Translations under genes and position numbers: made by a program
Source: Aquatica leii
Lineage: Eukaryota; Arthropoda; Insecta; Coleoptera; Lampyridae
Direction: 5' to 3'
DNA: 64,000 nucleotides
Assembly: GCA_035610365.1 (NCBI GenBank)
Contig: CM069433.1
Location: 58,146,487 to 58,210,486 of the forward strand
Notes under the pieces: model-generated
Databases searched by the model: none
What the model saw: the letters and a program-made list of their open reading frames with translations, nothing else
Told to the model about the DNA's origin: nothing
Shown: in pieces, positions 1 to 11,779 of the stretch
How the letters are laid out: each line of letters opens with the position of its first letter
Numbering within the stretch: the first letter of the stretch is position 1

Positions 1-321
1 ACTTTAAATTCAAATTTTGAAGAATCACGAGCATTATAATACGCAAAAGTTATATGGTGAGGAAGATAAGCACCACGAAATTCTGACAGAAAAGATTAAT
101 AAATAAAATAAATTAAAAGTACAAAAATAAATAAGCACCAGTGTGTGGATATACAGCACAAATAAAGACTAATAACAACCAATAACTATCTTTAAATGTC
201 ATATAGTACAATTAATGAACTAAAATTGAAGTGTAATAGAAAATAAGCTGTATTCTAATTGTACTGCGGATAGAGGGTAAATACCTGGTCAGACTGGAAG
301 GGGTGTACTAAGGAAATAGAT

Positions 322-666
322 TTGACGATAGATAAGGGCAAGACTTCCGACCAGAGTCTGTGTTTAACGCAATCTTCAACAGAATTCAAAATGGACTATA
401 TGGAGAAAATAGAGAGTATGTTCAAACAAATAGGTGAAAAGATGAAGCAACTAAATGAGAAAATGGACGCTGTAGTGATGGAATTGAATGAGATGAAAGA
501 AAAAAATACAAAATTTAAAGAACAATTAAAAAAGGAAGAAGAGTACAGTAATTGTCTTAGGAAACCTAAATGGGAGAGTAGGGTTATTGCCAAGCAAGAA
601 AAACAAACCGAAAATAGTAATGGCTCACGAATAATTGATGTTTGCATACTAACAATCTACTATTAA
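322..666 (+). pseudogene. Coiled-coil ORF start fused to an endonuclease tail (LINE fragment)
   Basis: A 114-codon open frame. Residues 20-75 are rich in Lys, Glu and Met in a heptad-like pattern (MEKIESMFKQIGEKMKQLNE and on), as in N-terminal coiled coils of LINE-encoded proteins. From about residue 85 the sequence changes to NSNGSRIIDVCI, which resembles the last third of an APE endonuclease (the region before the ITNTFF-type strand). The junction therefore looks like an internal deletion that removed most of the nuclease, including its catalytic residues. The frame ends at TAA, and the endonuclease continues in another frame. It is not expected to be functional. Confidence 0.55.
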
Positions 667-1447
667 TAAACATTTTCTGCCAACACAAGAATATCCACAA
701 GTTTAGTAGAGTCGCTCAAACAAAAAATAAAAGTTTGATACCAATATTATATAACGATAAACAGAGAAATGAGACAAAAAATATCGGATGTCAGAGTCAA
801 AAAGGGAGCTGAGATGTACAGCGCATATTTCCTGCTTATGGGCACAACAAAAATAGTAGACAAGAAAGTGAAAAATAAAGACAAAACAAGTACAAAAACA
901 ACAACAGGAACTAAAATACCAATTACAAATTGAAGGAAAACTCAGAAAGAAAGCATAAAAAGACTTGAAACATGCAGTTACTACGAAAGAAGTAGAATTA
1001 CAACAAAATTAGTTTACATTTAAAAGTATACACTCTTGAATACAGTCAAGAAAATATAAACAGACGCACGGATGGAACAGTGAAATCAAAAATAAAGTTA
1101 AAATAAAAAAGCAAAAGCAGAAAGCGTACCTGAATTCTAAAGATGCAGAAAAATTCGAAGAATAAAATCTACAGAGAACAAGAGTAAACGATCTAGTAAT
1201 GGAAGCAAAGCAATTAACATGGGAAGAATTTGGAACAAAAATGGAAAAAGTTAGCAAAGATAACACTTTTCTACAAAACGCTGAAAAATCTAAGAAACTA
1301 AAAATCATACCAAACTGCAAAACAAATTAATGGTCCAGGAGGTAATGTGTTGGTGGACAAAAATGATGTAATATAAACATAGAAATCAACTTTAAAAACC
1401 TGCTAACTACAAGCGAAAGCGCTGAAAAAAATGACAATGTCGACCAA

Positions 1448-2184
1448 ATGGAAATAAAAACAAACAAATCCCAAATAAACAAAAAAGAGGCCAAAGAAGC
1501 AATAGCAACACTAAAAAGCGGAAATGACACAACGCATGACAAGATATCAGAAATGTTAAAAAACATAGTGAAAAAAAATGAAGACGTTTTAAAGCTTATA
1601 TGTAATAAAGCGTGGCGAAAAAGGAAAGTGCTGAAAGACTAGGAAGTAAAAATAATCTTGCCAATCTTCAAGAAATGGGATATACGGGACTGCAAAGATT
1701 ACCGCAAAATAACCGTGCTTAGCGTAACTTTGAAGGTTTACGAAGGGATTCTTGAAGAACGACTAATAAAAAAAGTGGAGAGGAAACGCAGAGTGGTTTC
1801 AAAAAGGGTCGAAGTATTAATTATCATATTTTCACAATTACACAAACCATAGCAAAACTTAACAAAACAGATACACAAATGCTGCAAGTCTACATAGAGC
1901 TAGAAAAAGTCTTTCATAGTATATTAAGGAGAACAATATCATCCGCTCTGACGAACAGAAGAGTACCAAGATCTTTAATAAAATCAATAATAAGTCTACA
2001 TAAGACAAACAAAACATTAAGTCCGACCTTGTTCAACTTTGTTATAGGTGACATCACTAAGAACATTAGAAAAGAAACCTCCAAATTGTACGTAGGACAA
2101 CCATCTTCTAATATTTGCAAAAAGCGAGATAAAGATAACAAAAAACTTGAAAATCTGAAAAGAGAAACTCCAAGCAAAAACTGA
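1448..2184 (+). pseudogene. LINE reverse transcriptase fragments
   Basis: Three consecutive open pieces (1448-1642, 1658-1852, 1879-2184) together cover the fingers and start of the palm of an RTE-like reverse transcriptase. The motifs run in order: EAIATLKSGNDTTHDKISEM, PIFKKWDIRDCKDYRKITVL, KVYEGILEERL, a piece like the FKKGRS motif around 1800-1830 in another frame, and the IELEKVFHSI block where the first catalytic Asp normally sits (here Glu-Leu-Glu in place of the usual FxDLEKAFD). No intact YADD box is present. After about 2040 the frame jumps to tail sequence. The catalytic centre is lost, so this is a fossil. Confidence 0.8.
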
Positions 2185-2540
2185 AAAATTAAAATAAAAT
2201 TAAAAATTAAAGCAAAGAGAAGAAAATCTATATAAATAATACAGGGACACAAGATGCTGAAGTTAACAAGAGAAACTATACCACGCCATCAAGAGTACAT
2301 TCATAGGAAAGGAAGGGGTATTGTGCAGGTCAAAGATAAATGTTTACAACACAATATTTGTGCATTATAATAATATATGAATCATAGAGTATGGTATTAA
2401 CAAAATAAGGGAAAATACAAAATATAGAAATGAAATGTCTAAGGAAAATCCTAGAAATCAAAAAAATGAATAGACTACGCAATCACACATAAGAGCAAGA
2501 CTAGGAGTTGAACCAAAAAAGCAATAAAGGCAAGTATTAA

Positions 2541-4480
2541 AAGATGTAACAAAATTTATTTGCAAAAACCAATTTTGCATTAAACTTACGGCATATTTGG
2601 TAAATTACATCAATTTTAACAATAACAATGTTTTATTTTTACAAACAACAATAATTGTTTTGGAAATAAAGTTTTTAATATTATTTTGTATACTAAAAAT
2701 CTAGAAATTTTATATTTTACATTCGACCAAGTGTAACATGATACCTACAATTAACCTCCCTTATATTTAAAAAAATAACGCAAATTTTTTTAATTAAACT
2801 TAGTTTTAATTACTTTATTTTAAAGGATATCCAAATTATGTAAAATTTTTAACAAAAATTATTAACTAGAAACTTTCTAAAACATAACTTCCTTTCTGAT
2901 AATAACTTACCTTTATACGTATTTAATATTTGTTTATAGTGTATTTTAATTTAAACTTGTTTGCAACTTTTCTTATGCTTTATTGCTAATTGATAACAAA
3001 AATTAAAGTTAAAAAAATATATTCATTTATTTAACAATTTTAATTTTTAAATATTTTATTTTTTAATGCAATGAGATTTTTAATACTATATAATTACGCC
3101 TTGGTGTCTTAATTTAAGATGGAATAAAAATATCTATTGAATTGTGTTTATGATTGAATGTGGTTGAATTAATTTTATGTATATCTTTTATTACATGCAT
3201 TTTCTAAACTTTTTTACTATACAAAACTTCGTTTTACTTTTTCTTCTAGCAGAACATGTTCCTTTTTTACAATGCAAACCCATTTTTTAAAAATGTAAAT
3301 AGGATATGACTAATTAAATTTAACTACAATAAAATATTATTATTATAAATATATGAACGCCAAAACCCAAAACTCTACTAAAACACAGGTACAGAGAAAC
3401 ATTATCTATTTTCTTTTATTTATACCACACTTACTTTAAAACTAGGAGCGTGTTCGTAATGTCAATAAAAAATAAGCAAACAATACATATTACTAATCCT
3501 TCCATTGAATGACCGCCTGACGATACTGACACGGGTAAAATCTAATAATTTATTTTTACAGGTATGCAGCTTATTTTACACAAAATCGAAAATTGTTTTA
3601 GGTGCTGTAGAGCTTTAACACTGAAAAAAACAAAAGCATCATAAATAAGAAGGACACATTTAATAAATTTAATGTTGTTTTTTAAGAATTAAATTTGAAG
3701 ACGTTCTAAGAAGTAATTGTTATCTTTCTGTACTGTTTTATTTGGTTTATAAGTTGGAATACAAAACATGATTGTAAAATATATGTATATTATAAGTGAT
3801 AAGCAATTTCACTGTTGATAGATGTCTAAAAATTTTACGACAAAAACGTAATGACAATGCACAAATAATTTTTCTCAGCTGTTTATGACAGATTTGTAGG
3901 TTAGCATGTTCAAGCAAACAACCATTTATTCAATTGAATATGTGTAACGTACTCAAGAAAATTTCAACTTCAAACCAAAGCTATCAACAACGAACATTTT
4001 AGTTTAGAAAATTAATTACAGAAGTGTACTAAATAACGCAAAAAAACTCTTTTGTCAAATTACATTTGATTATAAAAAATTATGATAAAAGGAAATAGTT
4101 GTTCCCTGATGTCGCTACTCAACAAAGTTGGAAAAATATTATTCTCTATGAGTGAATACTGATGAAAACAACTATAGTTAAAACACTACGTTTGTTCGAC
4201 GTTCTTACACATGTGTACGTGTAGCAAAAAGTTTTAAAAACATCAAAAATCTATATTCAACTTGTAATTGTACACGTGTGTAACCACAAAACGTTTTCAA
4301 AATGTTTAAAAGTTAACTCAAAAAACGATTTTTGATAAATTCCATAATTTACGTTTCATAAAATTCAAAACATAAAGATTATTATTAGAGTGTTATTTAT
4401 TTGTTGTTCTAATAAATATAAATAATTTTTTTTCGTATCATAAATGTTTTTGAAACAAATTATGAAAATAATTGTGTGTT
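2541..4480. other. AT-rich stretch without recognisable genes
   Basis: No coding signature was found on either strand. The only structure noted is an imperfect inverted repeat, TTACACATGTGTAC (4205-4218) against GTACACGTGTGTAA (4270-4283), which matches at 13 of 14 positions around a 51-base spacer. Confidence 0.5.
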
Positions 4481-5440
4481 CTAAGTTACACTGAAAATAC
4501 GTTTTTGATTTGTTTTGAGTGGATTTGTTCTGCTAGGGTATATAATGTGCGAATCGTCCTGAGCTGGGTGATAGCAAGAATTTGCGTTTATGTATTGATT
4601 TGTATGTGTTGGTTTTCGATAAAACAATTGTATTAAAGTACCATTTAGTTTTCTTTCTATCTTTACATCAAGAAACGGTAAAGTACCATTAATTTCTTTT
4701 TGGATACTAAATTTTATGTTTAGATGTTGATTGTTAAGGTACTGCAAAAACATTTTTAGTTTATCTTCACGATGAGATGAAATCGCAAAAATATCTTATA
4801 CGTACACATCTAAGCCATACTCTTGGTTTTTTAGATGCAGATTTTAAAACTTCTTCTTTAAAATAGATGAAGAAATTGGCGATCCTATTGCTACATTATC
4901 TATCTGTTTGTAGTATTCACCATTAAACAAAAAGAATGATGTTGTCAAACAATGTTCAAGTAACTTGATGGTATTATTATCCAGCTGTCGTTGCAAAATA
5001 CGTAAAGTATCAACTATCGGTGCTTTAGTGAAGAACGAGAATACATTAAAACTAACCAGTAAATCGTTTGAAGATAATTTTTGTTTACTAATTTTTTTAA
5101 TAAGATGTTGTTTATAAATGAACCACTCAACCCAATATCAGGTTTCAATATAGAATTTAAACACTTAGATAGATCATAAGTTGTAATCCATAGAACCTTG
5201 GAATAAAAGGATCTTGTGGTGTTAGTTTCTTAATAGGCTCAGTTAATAAATTTCTTTCTTTCAACAGTTTTGTAGTTAATAATTTGAATTTGTTATTGGG
5301 ATTTTGAAGTACTTTTATGTAAGATGTGGGATCATTAAGTAAGTTGTTAGCTTTGTTAATGTATTTGGTTTTATCTATTAAAACAGTAGCTTTCAAATCG
5401 ACTCTAGGTTGCGTCACGATCTGAAAGATGACAGACTAGC
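4481..5440 (-). mobile_element. Penelope-like element, reverse transcriptase remnant
   Basis: Read on the minus strand from 5417 to 4481, conserved Penelope-type blocks appear in order. An N-terminal block has DPTSYIKVLQNPNNKFK followed by PRFYGL. Next come LVSFNVFSFFTKAPI, then NGEYYKQIDNVAIGSP, then the catalytic region YV-stop-DIFAISSHREDKLK, then FLQYLNNQHLNIKFS and LPFLDVKIERKLNGTL with YRKPTHT. The pieces lie in two or three frames separated by stops. The YVDD box (4793-4804) carries TAA in place of the codon for the first Asp. There is no GIY-YIG nuclease downstream of this copy. It is an inactive fragment. Penelope elements normally encode RT followed by a GIY-YIG nuclease. Confidence 0.85.
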
Positions 5441-7310
5441 TTTAATGTTAGAAATAATTCCTTCAACAGAAATCCAAACCTTCTGACACAACAGAACGAG
5501 TAGTATCGGATAGTTTTACAAGTGAATTGTTATTTTAAAGCCTTCAAAAATAAAAGAAAAAAATACAAAAAACGATATTATTAAAATCAAAATGAACTTA
5601 AACGTTAAGCTTAGTCAATTATTTTCGGTCGCTTATTGAAAATTTTTGGGTTTTGGTCACTTTGTACACGAGTATTTGGTATCAAACATAATACTCCATA
5701 ATCATTTTCAATTGAAATCCACCGTTACAGTAACCCTGTTATTCTAAAATATTTTATTAATAATAATTCTTAAATAATAAAACATTATTGATTTAAATAA
5801 AACATAACCTAATTTTGATTAACAAATTTTTAAATTTAGCTTTTTGCGTATCAAATAATTAACACAAATTTATATAAATAATAATAAAAGCTTGTTTTGC
5901 AATGTTTCTTAGACATTTAAATTGAAATACATTAAAAATACGTTTTAGTTTTTTGCAATGTATTATATAAGTACAGGTTAACAATAAATGCAATGCAAAT
6001 GCAATTATTCAATTTAAAAGAAAATTGAAGTTTTTTATTAATATTGATTTAGAGGTCACATAAACAATTTTACGAAGTTATAGAAAAATGTTTTTTTTTT
6101 GAAAAACGAAAAATTAGATACAATGGTTAACAATGAAGTTAAATGCCGTGATTTAAAAATACAATAAAGCTACTATTAAACAAATGTAAATGTTAGTTTT
6201 AAATCTGATATAAAAGCTTTGTTAGACGACTACTTTGAAATCAAATAAAAAAAAACTGTTAGAGTTGAGAGGTTAAACCGAATGTTAATGTTTATTGATT
6301 TAGACTTACAGAATAATTAACCTATCAAAGTATAAATCGACGTTAATCTGTTGTTATTGTTCTTTTATTTTATTATACCTTTTAATCAAAACAATATAAT
6401 AAAGGTTTTGTATTTTATGGCAATAAGCAACAATAATAAAACCATTCAAGAACTTGTAAAATTAATTGTACATTTTTAATATTAAAGATTAATTAAATTT
6501 GATATATGTTATAAATATATGTACTTAAAATTGTACCTATATTATATGCATGTAATACATAAAAAACTATAAAAAATTAGTAATCGTTTTTTTAAAATTT
6601 ATTACTTAAAAATATAAAATAAATTCAGTTAAATTTTAGAGAATTACAATGTTATTGTTTATCATGAATATTCAATAACTGCAATGATTGCTTAACCCTC
6701 CGTTGCACAATCGTTCGTTCCTTATACAAGAGCGGTTATAAACAGATAAATTCTTATTACAACTTATTTTTTTAAGCAAATTTACTATTTGGGGGTTTTA
6801 TAATTAATATTAAAATGCAACAACAAAATAAAAACTAAGTTTTGGAATAAAAAACACAATAAAATACTAATACCTTTTGATACAGGAAGCAGTTACAAAC
6901 AAATCAAACTTTTAAAGTTACATTTATTATATCCAATTTATAGGTTTTATTCTAATGTAAATATTCAATAATTCTATTACCATTGACAGTACAGTTTTTA
7001 ACATTTGGAAACCAGTGATTAAAGGATCCGAACGTAAGAATAATATTTATAACAAATCTTGATTAGTAAGTTCTTTTATTTATAATCCTTATGTTTCGTA
7101 TTTCTACTTCCTAAGTAAAGGATTGCTAGCAACCTTTTGTTTGTAATAAATTACTCTTGGATTCTGGAAAATTCACATGTTTTAACAGGTTTTAATCAGT
7201 CAAAATACTTCAACAAGGTAGTTTTACACCTACTAACAATTTTTCATTAGTAAACAATAGATTTGCATGCACCTATTATGTTATTCTCTAAAGTAATATT
7301 ATTAATACTG
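5441..7310. other. AT-rich stretch without recognisable genes
   Basis: No coding signature, RNA gene or clear repeat unit was recognised. The sequence is low-complexity A/T with scattered short homopolymers. Confidence 0.5.
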
Positions 7311-7315
7311 AAACG

Positions 7316-7450
7316 TTCTCAAATTCAAGAGCCTTCTCGAAGTTGTTATCCATCTTCTAGAACGTATACCGAAAGATATGGACCACTCGAGAAGGATTTC
7401 CAAAATGTGTATATATACGGAACAAACAAATCGTAGGTCAGTTATTTCCG
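7316..7450 (+). promoter_or_regulatory. Heat-shock-element cluster with TATA box and initiator
   Basis: Two inverted heat-shock-element pairs are visible: TTCTCGAA (7334-7341) and TTCTAGAA (7355-7362). Further TTC or GAA half-sites lie at 7316-7318, 7324-7326, 7371-7373, 7391-7393 and 7398-7400. A TATATATA box starts at 7410. A TCAGTT initiator follows with its A at 7440, exactly 30 bases downstream of the first T of the TATA box, the usual arthropod spacing. This is the standard architecture of a heat-shock-factor-driven RNA polymerase II promoter. No heat-shock protein gene follows in the window, so the driven transcript is unknown. It could be an orphaned host promoter, a non-coding heat-shock transcript or the promoter of a mobile element. 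Confidence 0.55.
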
Positions 7451-7594
7451 TAATGCGAAGACTGCAGTGCTAAGAAGATTATTCAAGTTTAAATAAATAA
7501 GCCGTTAACGCGAGTTATAAATAAATCTACGAAGTACGTGACTTTAGTGTAAACAAGTGTGTGAAGCTATCCGCGGACTTTATCTTATCTTCGT
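7440..7594 (+). other. Putative non-coding first exon after the heat-shock promoter
   Basis: The 155 bases after the predicted start site carry no long open frame. They end in CGT followed by GTAAGT (7595-7600), a strong splice-donor consensus. A short untranslated first exon followed by an intron is known for insect Hsp83/Hsp90 genes and for the omega heat-shock RNA, but neither can be identified here because no matching downstream exon was recognised. This is inferred from signals only. Confidence 0.35.
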
Positions 7595-7600
7595 GTAAGT

Positions 7601-10230
7601 GATTTAAATTAATTTAAAAGTGTACATATTTTTAGTATAAATAAAAATATTTTTAGTAGTTTAAATAAATTAGTTTTAATAATAAAATACGTAACAATAC
7701 TTTTTGCGTAGCGTCATTTTTGACATATTAGACACTCCTAAGACAAGTTGAGGCTTTTCACTATTGTTGCAGATCACAAAACCTCAAAAAAAACAATATT
7801 AAAAACGAGCATATACATAAAGCACCTAAAATATAACCAAAAGTAATAAATACTCAGCCCTGAATATTTTGTTGCTACAAAACCGTAGCGACCTTTTGAC
7901 AGGTACATGGAAAACCTTGGCCAACATTCTTAGTCTATGCAGGTTTATAAAGGTCTAAAAACTGTATTATCGTTTTATTTTAAATTTTAACTAAATTCTA
8001 AGGTTTTTAAAATGGCTTTTCTACCTATCACATACTCGTTCTAATATAATAACTGACTTTAAACGTTTAAGCGTTATGTGAATGTCTACTTTTCATTTTG
8101 CCACTCTAGAGCTTTTTTCGCTTATTACGTAATTACACTAACGAACAAATATTGACGTTTGCAATGTTCGCAGCTCAAAAAAAAATGTTTTTGATACATT
8201 TTGATTTTACCTGTAGGGGGATTTATTAGAATGTATTGAGGTTTATTAAAATTTAGTAGGATTTACAATTATTTGTATTAATTGGTGACAGAACAACAGT
8301 ATTTACTTAAAAAAGGGGAGGTAAGTGTACTTTTTTTTATTAAACGTGTTTACCCCTCGTTACTTTGTGTACAGAATTTTAGTAAAGCAACTTTAGCCGC
8401 AATAAAAATTTTAATATTTTATTATATATAATTGATTGCTAGACATTAATAATAACAACTTACCCATTTCTGTTAAAAATACATTTTATTGTTTATCATT
8501 TATAAACTTTAATATCAATTGAAATAATAACGTATTGGTAATCTTTCAGAAACGTTGTAGCATCAATAACTGTACTTCGCAAAACAATTCATCAAATAGA
8601 ACTTGATTAAATCTGCTAAACTTTGTTTAAATTACTAATGATCAACTCTTCATATATACTACATGTAAACTTGTAACAATGGCAATGATGTGAACAATTT
8701 AAGTAAGGTTTAGTAATTTTATTTTGTTATTTTGGTGTTTATAATGATAATTATTTATAGTTATTAAAGAATTTTTTATACTTCTTATGTAGTTTACCGA
8801 TTTATGATATACATTACTCTTATTAATTAAATATAACTTTGCTTTGTGCTTATTTCAATAATCGCCAATAATCTGTAATTACACCAAAGTTTTTGTTATT
8901 TTCTTGTTAATTACGTTAAATTATAAAGTATAACATTATTGCAACACTTATATGTACTAATATTGTATGCATTGACATATTGTTTATTTGTAATTTCTTA
9001 GTTTATAGATTAATTAAGATTTAAATTTTTTTAAATAAATGTTTATCCATACAATTTTAAACGGTTTTAGATTTACAATATTAAATACTAATCAAAATAA
9101 GTAGAATTTATTTAAAACTAGTTTGTTTAACCGTACTTCAATAAAATAAGTTTGATTTGTGTGGTAGGTACCACAGAAAAAGGACTGGTAACATCAAGAA
9201 TAAAAACTGACATTACCAGTCGAATGGCGTTACCACTAAATAACTTTATTGAATATAATTACGCAGCGAACGAAAAGATTCATAAAAGTGCAATATTACT
9301 TTTTGTTGTGAGTATATAATAATTTTATTTATATACAGTTATTTTTCTTTGAAAAGATTTTTGTATAGAAGATAAGTTTACCATTTGTCCATTCACTAAC
9401 AGGTCGTTTTTTAGCCGAATCCGTTGTATACCAGATTGCAGTACCGACGCGGCGTGTTGTGCTTACGCGACATATTTCGGGTCGTATGGTGGCCAGATAA
9501 GAATGCAAAGTGCTATTATCTCGGAAACCATTCGACTTGCGGTAAAAAATGATATGACTAAAGTGACCTAAAGAAATTCCTGGAAATTATTTTCAGGTTT
9601 CCAAGGAGCATAACCGTTATCTAAAACTTTCAAAGTGAGTTTTCACTAAAATACATCTACTAAATGTACCGAAAAAATATATGTTTTTCAAAACTAAGCT
9701 TTATTCGAGTAACTTTTGTTCAACATTTTTTGACGTAGTTATCTATTTAAATAAAGTGCTAGGGGCACTTCAATGTTTTTTGTAAATAAACAGCTGTAAC
9801 TCCTAAACGGATGAACGGATTTTAAAAAACTCGGTTTTGTAAAAAAGAATTTATTGTTTCATCAAAACCATCTTACCTGTGATATGTCTGATGTTTAGTG
9901 ACGCCGCTAGAACACGTTTTTTGTTATAACAAATATTTGAAAAATTATCTAAAAATTAAATGCAATAATTAGACTTTTTTTTATAAATATGTAATAAAAT
10001 GATACCTTAATAGAGTAGTAAAAACCGGATCTCTATATCTTATTCTTATCTAAAATAACGAAGAAAGAAAGTTTAGTTATAAAATTTGAAAATAACGCTA
10101 TTACATTGGTATTTATTCTTATTTATTTATTTTTTAAGAATCAATGATAAAATTTCATAAATATTATTATTAGTCTTAGTCCGACATGTAAAGTTTGTAA
10201 GTGGTTTTGATTTATTAGCAACTTTCGGGT
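7601..10230. other. Non-coding AT-rich stretch with a hairpin and possible repeat fragment
   Basis: No gene was recognised. GACTGGTAA (9183-9191) and TTACCAGTC (9213-9221) form a perfect 9-base inverted repeat with a 21-base loop. The block 9400-9640 is less AT-rich than its surroundings and has a short open stretch on the plus strand. It reads like a fragment of a dispersed repeat, but it could not be assigned. Confidence 0.4.
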
Positions 10231-10469
10231 CACTAAATCGCAAGAATTTTGGAATGCATACATATCTACATAGAACATACTTATTGTGCCTCATGATTTT
10301 TGATGAAGATACGGGCTCACCTTCTAACCAAAACGCTTGTTAAGAATAATCAGAATCTTTCAGCATACTTCAGACTCGGAAACATTGCGCCACTTTAGGT
10401 TATGTACTTTCGGACAAAAATCTTTTTTTCTTCTTTAAAACACATCATTGCCCTTGTGTTAGTCTATTC

Positions 10470-10640
10470 ACACAAATATCTAACAACTTTAGGTGATACA
10501 AATGCTTTGAAATATATTTTTGTAGAATCCATTTCAGCATGGTTAATGACTGGATGAAGTTCGTAACGAATCTTGGGAGCAAAAAGAACCGAGTTCTTCT
10601 TATTGTTGAAGGGGTCAGCTACGAATGTTCAATCTCCAAA
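10470..10640 (-). pseudogene. Unidentified coding-like tract
   Basis: On the minus strand about 50 codons are open between roughly 10632 and 10479, ending at TAG. The composition is ordinary protein-like (pieces such as FVADPFNNKKNSVLFAPKI and VSPKVVRYLCE), unlike translated AT-rich noise. Similar short pieces continue downstream in other frames to about 10260. No family was recognised. It may be part of an unidentified mobile element or an old gene fragment. Confidence 0.3.
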
Positions 10641-10911
10641 ATATATGGGTAATGTTTCTTCCTCTTCAGTGTTAGTCTCGGTTCTAATTGTTTTGGCTAA
10701 GGACAGTACATAAAAATGACGACCAAACGTGAGGCTTGGCAAATTTAAGTAATTATTACATTTGATTTAATATTAAACATTGGTATAGAACAATTTTAGC
10801 AAGTCGTTTTTTTTGTTAAGATATAAGTTATATTAATTAGATTAAGTATTAAAAACCTTTTTTTTTAATTAACACAACCGTTACAAGTGTGTTGAGACAA
10901 CTAAAGTTACG

Positions 10912-11462
10912 TTGCAGTGTATAGGAGATATTAGTAAAATGGTTAAAGTTAATTGTTTAGTGTCCAATGAATTAGATTGGAAACTTTTAACACGTAAAAT
11001 AAGTCCGGCAAATAATAAAGTTGATGAAAAACGAAAATTGTTACGTATGCAACTTAATATTGAAAAGTGCGATCCGACTAAAATTTCTTCGTATACTCGT
11101 GTTGTTGTAGATGTTAAGACGGCATTAAAATTTTGTAATACTCGTTTATTAGAACTTTTGGATTTTGTTAAACGGTTTCAAAAAAAACCCGTAATTTCGG
11201 AATTCCAACGTCTAGAAACTAAACTTAGACATTTACATTACGATTAAATTATATTTTGACAATAGTAGAAGATGAATTTTTATCTCAATGCCAAATAGCT
11301 AAAGATAGTTGCTTGTGTATTTTAGATTCGCTATTAGGAGTAAGAGAAAGTGATATGCGTCAGAATGATTTAATTTCTTTTATAGAATCTCAATTTGCAA
11401 ATAGGCCAACCAATCAGTTTTGGACAAACAAGGTTTATTTTTATTACAGAAACATAAATTAG
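10912..11462 (+). pseudogene. Gag-like region of the degraded gypsy element
   Basis: Two open pieces (10912-11247 and 11256-11462) encode a basic protein segment with no recognised domain. Its position directly upstream of protease and polymerase fragments makes a Gag role likely. The first piece has many Lys, Arg and Leu residues (for example ISPANNKVDEKRKLLRMQLN). No CCHC zinc knuckle is seen, either because it was deleted or because this lineage lacks one. A stop and a frame change at 11247-11256 separate the two pieces. Confidence 0.45.
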
Positions 11463-11644
11463 CAGTATACAAAACAAATTCTACAATTCGATTGCAAACA
11501 GCTGATGATAGTAACAGAAACCAATCAATTTTAGGAATCGTTGACTTATCATTAACTATAGATGGTGTTACAAAAGTCGTTAGTACCTTAGTATCGGATA
11601 CTATTACGTCTTCACTTACGTTAGGTATTGATTGTTGTTATTAG
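11420..11644 (+). pseudogene. Retropepsin C-terminal fragment
   Basis: A 74-codon frame with IRLQTADDSNRNQSILGIVD, a run of alternating hydrophobic strands, and TSSLTLGIDCCY at the end. The last motif resembles the ILG-type motif (hydrophobic-LG-D) near the C terminus of gypsy proteases. The catalytic DTG/DSG motif that should lie about 60 residues earlier is absent. The region between Gag and this fragment is therefore probably deleted. Confidence 0.45.
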
Positions 11645-11779
11645 TTCAGTATTAATTATTTTATATCCGACACTTTTACAGTATCCAGTTTGCTAAATTC
11701 AGTTAAATTAATACAGGACAAAAATGATCTCAATCCGCAGCAGCTTTGAGATTTAGGGATAGTTTTTGATAAATATAAA

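Larger units (their letters stand above)
300..2540 (+). mobile_element. RTE-like LINE remnant (endonuclease end plus reverse transcriptase)
   Basis: This is a decayed non-LTR retrotransposon. Short open pieces in changing frames follow the order expected of an insect endonuclease/reverse-transcriptase protein. A coiled-coil start (322-560) runs into the end of the APE-type endonuclease (about 590-830, with NSNGSRIIDVCI and FSANTRIST-like pieces). The linker up to 1440 follows, then reverse transcriptase (1448-2184) and the C-terminal tail (about 2240-2535, ending in the SHIRARLGVEP type motif). Stops and frameshifts occur throughout, so no product is expected. Most of the endonuclease is missing between the coiled coil and its last part. 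Family membership is inferred from recognisable motifs. The clade (RTE or a close relative) is less certain. Confidence 0.8.
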
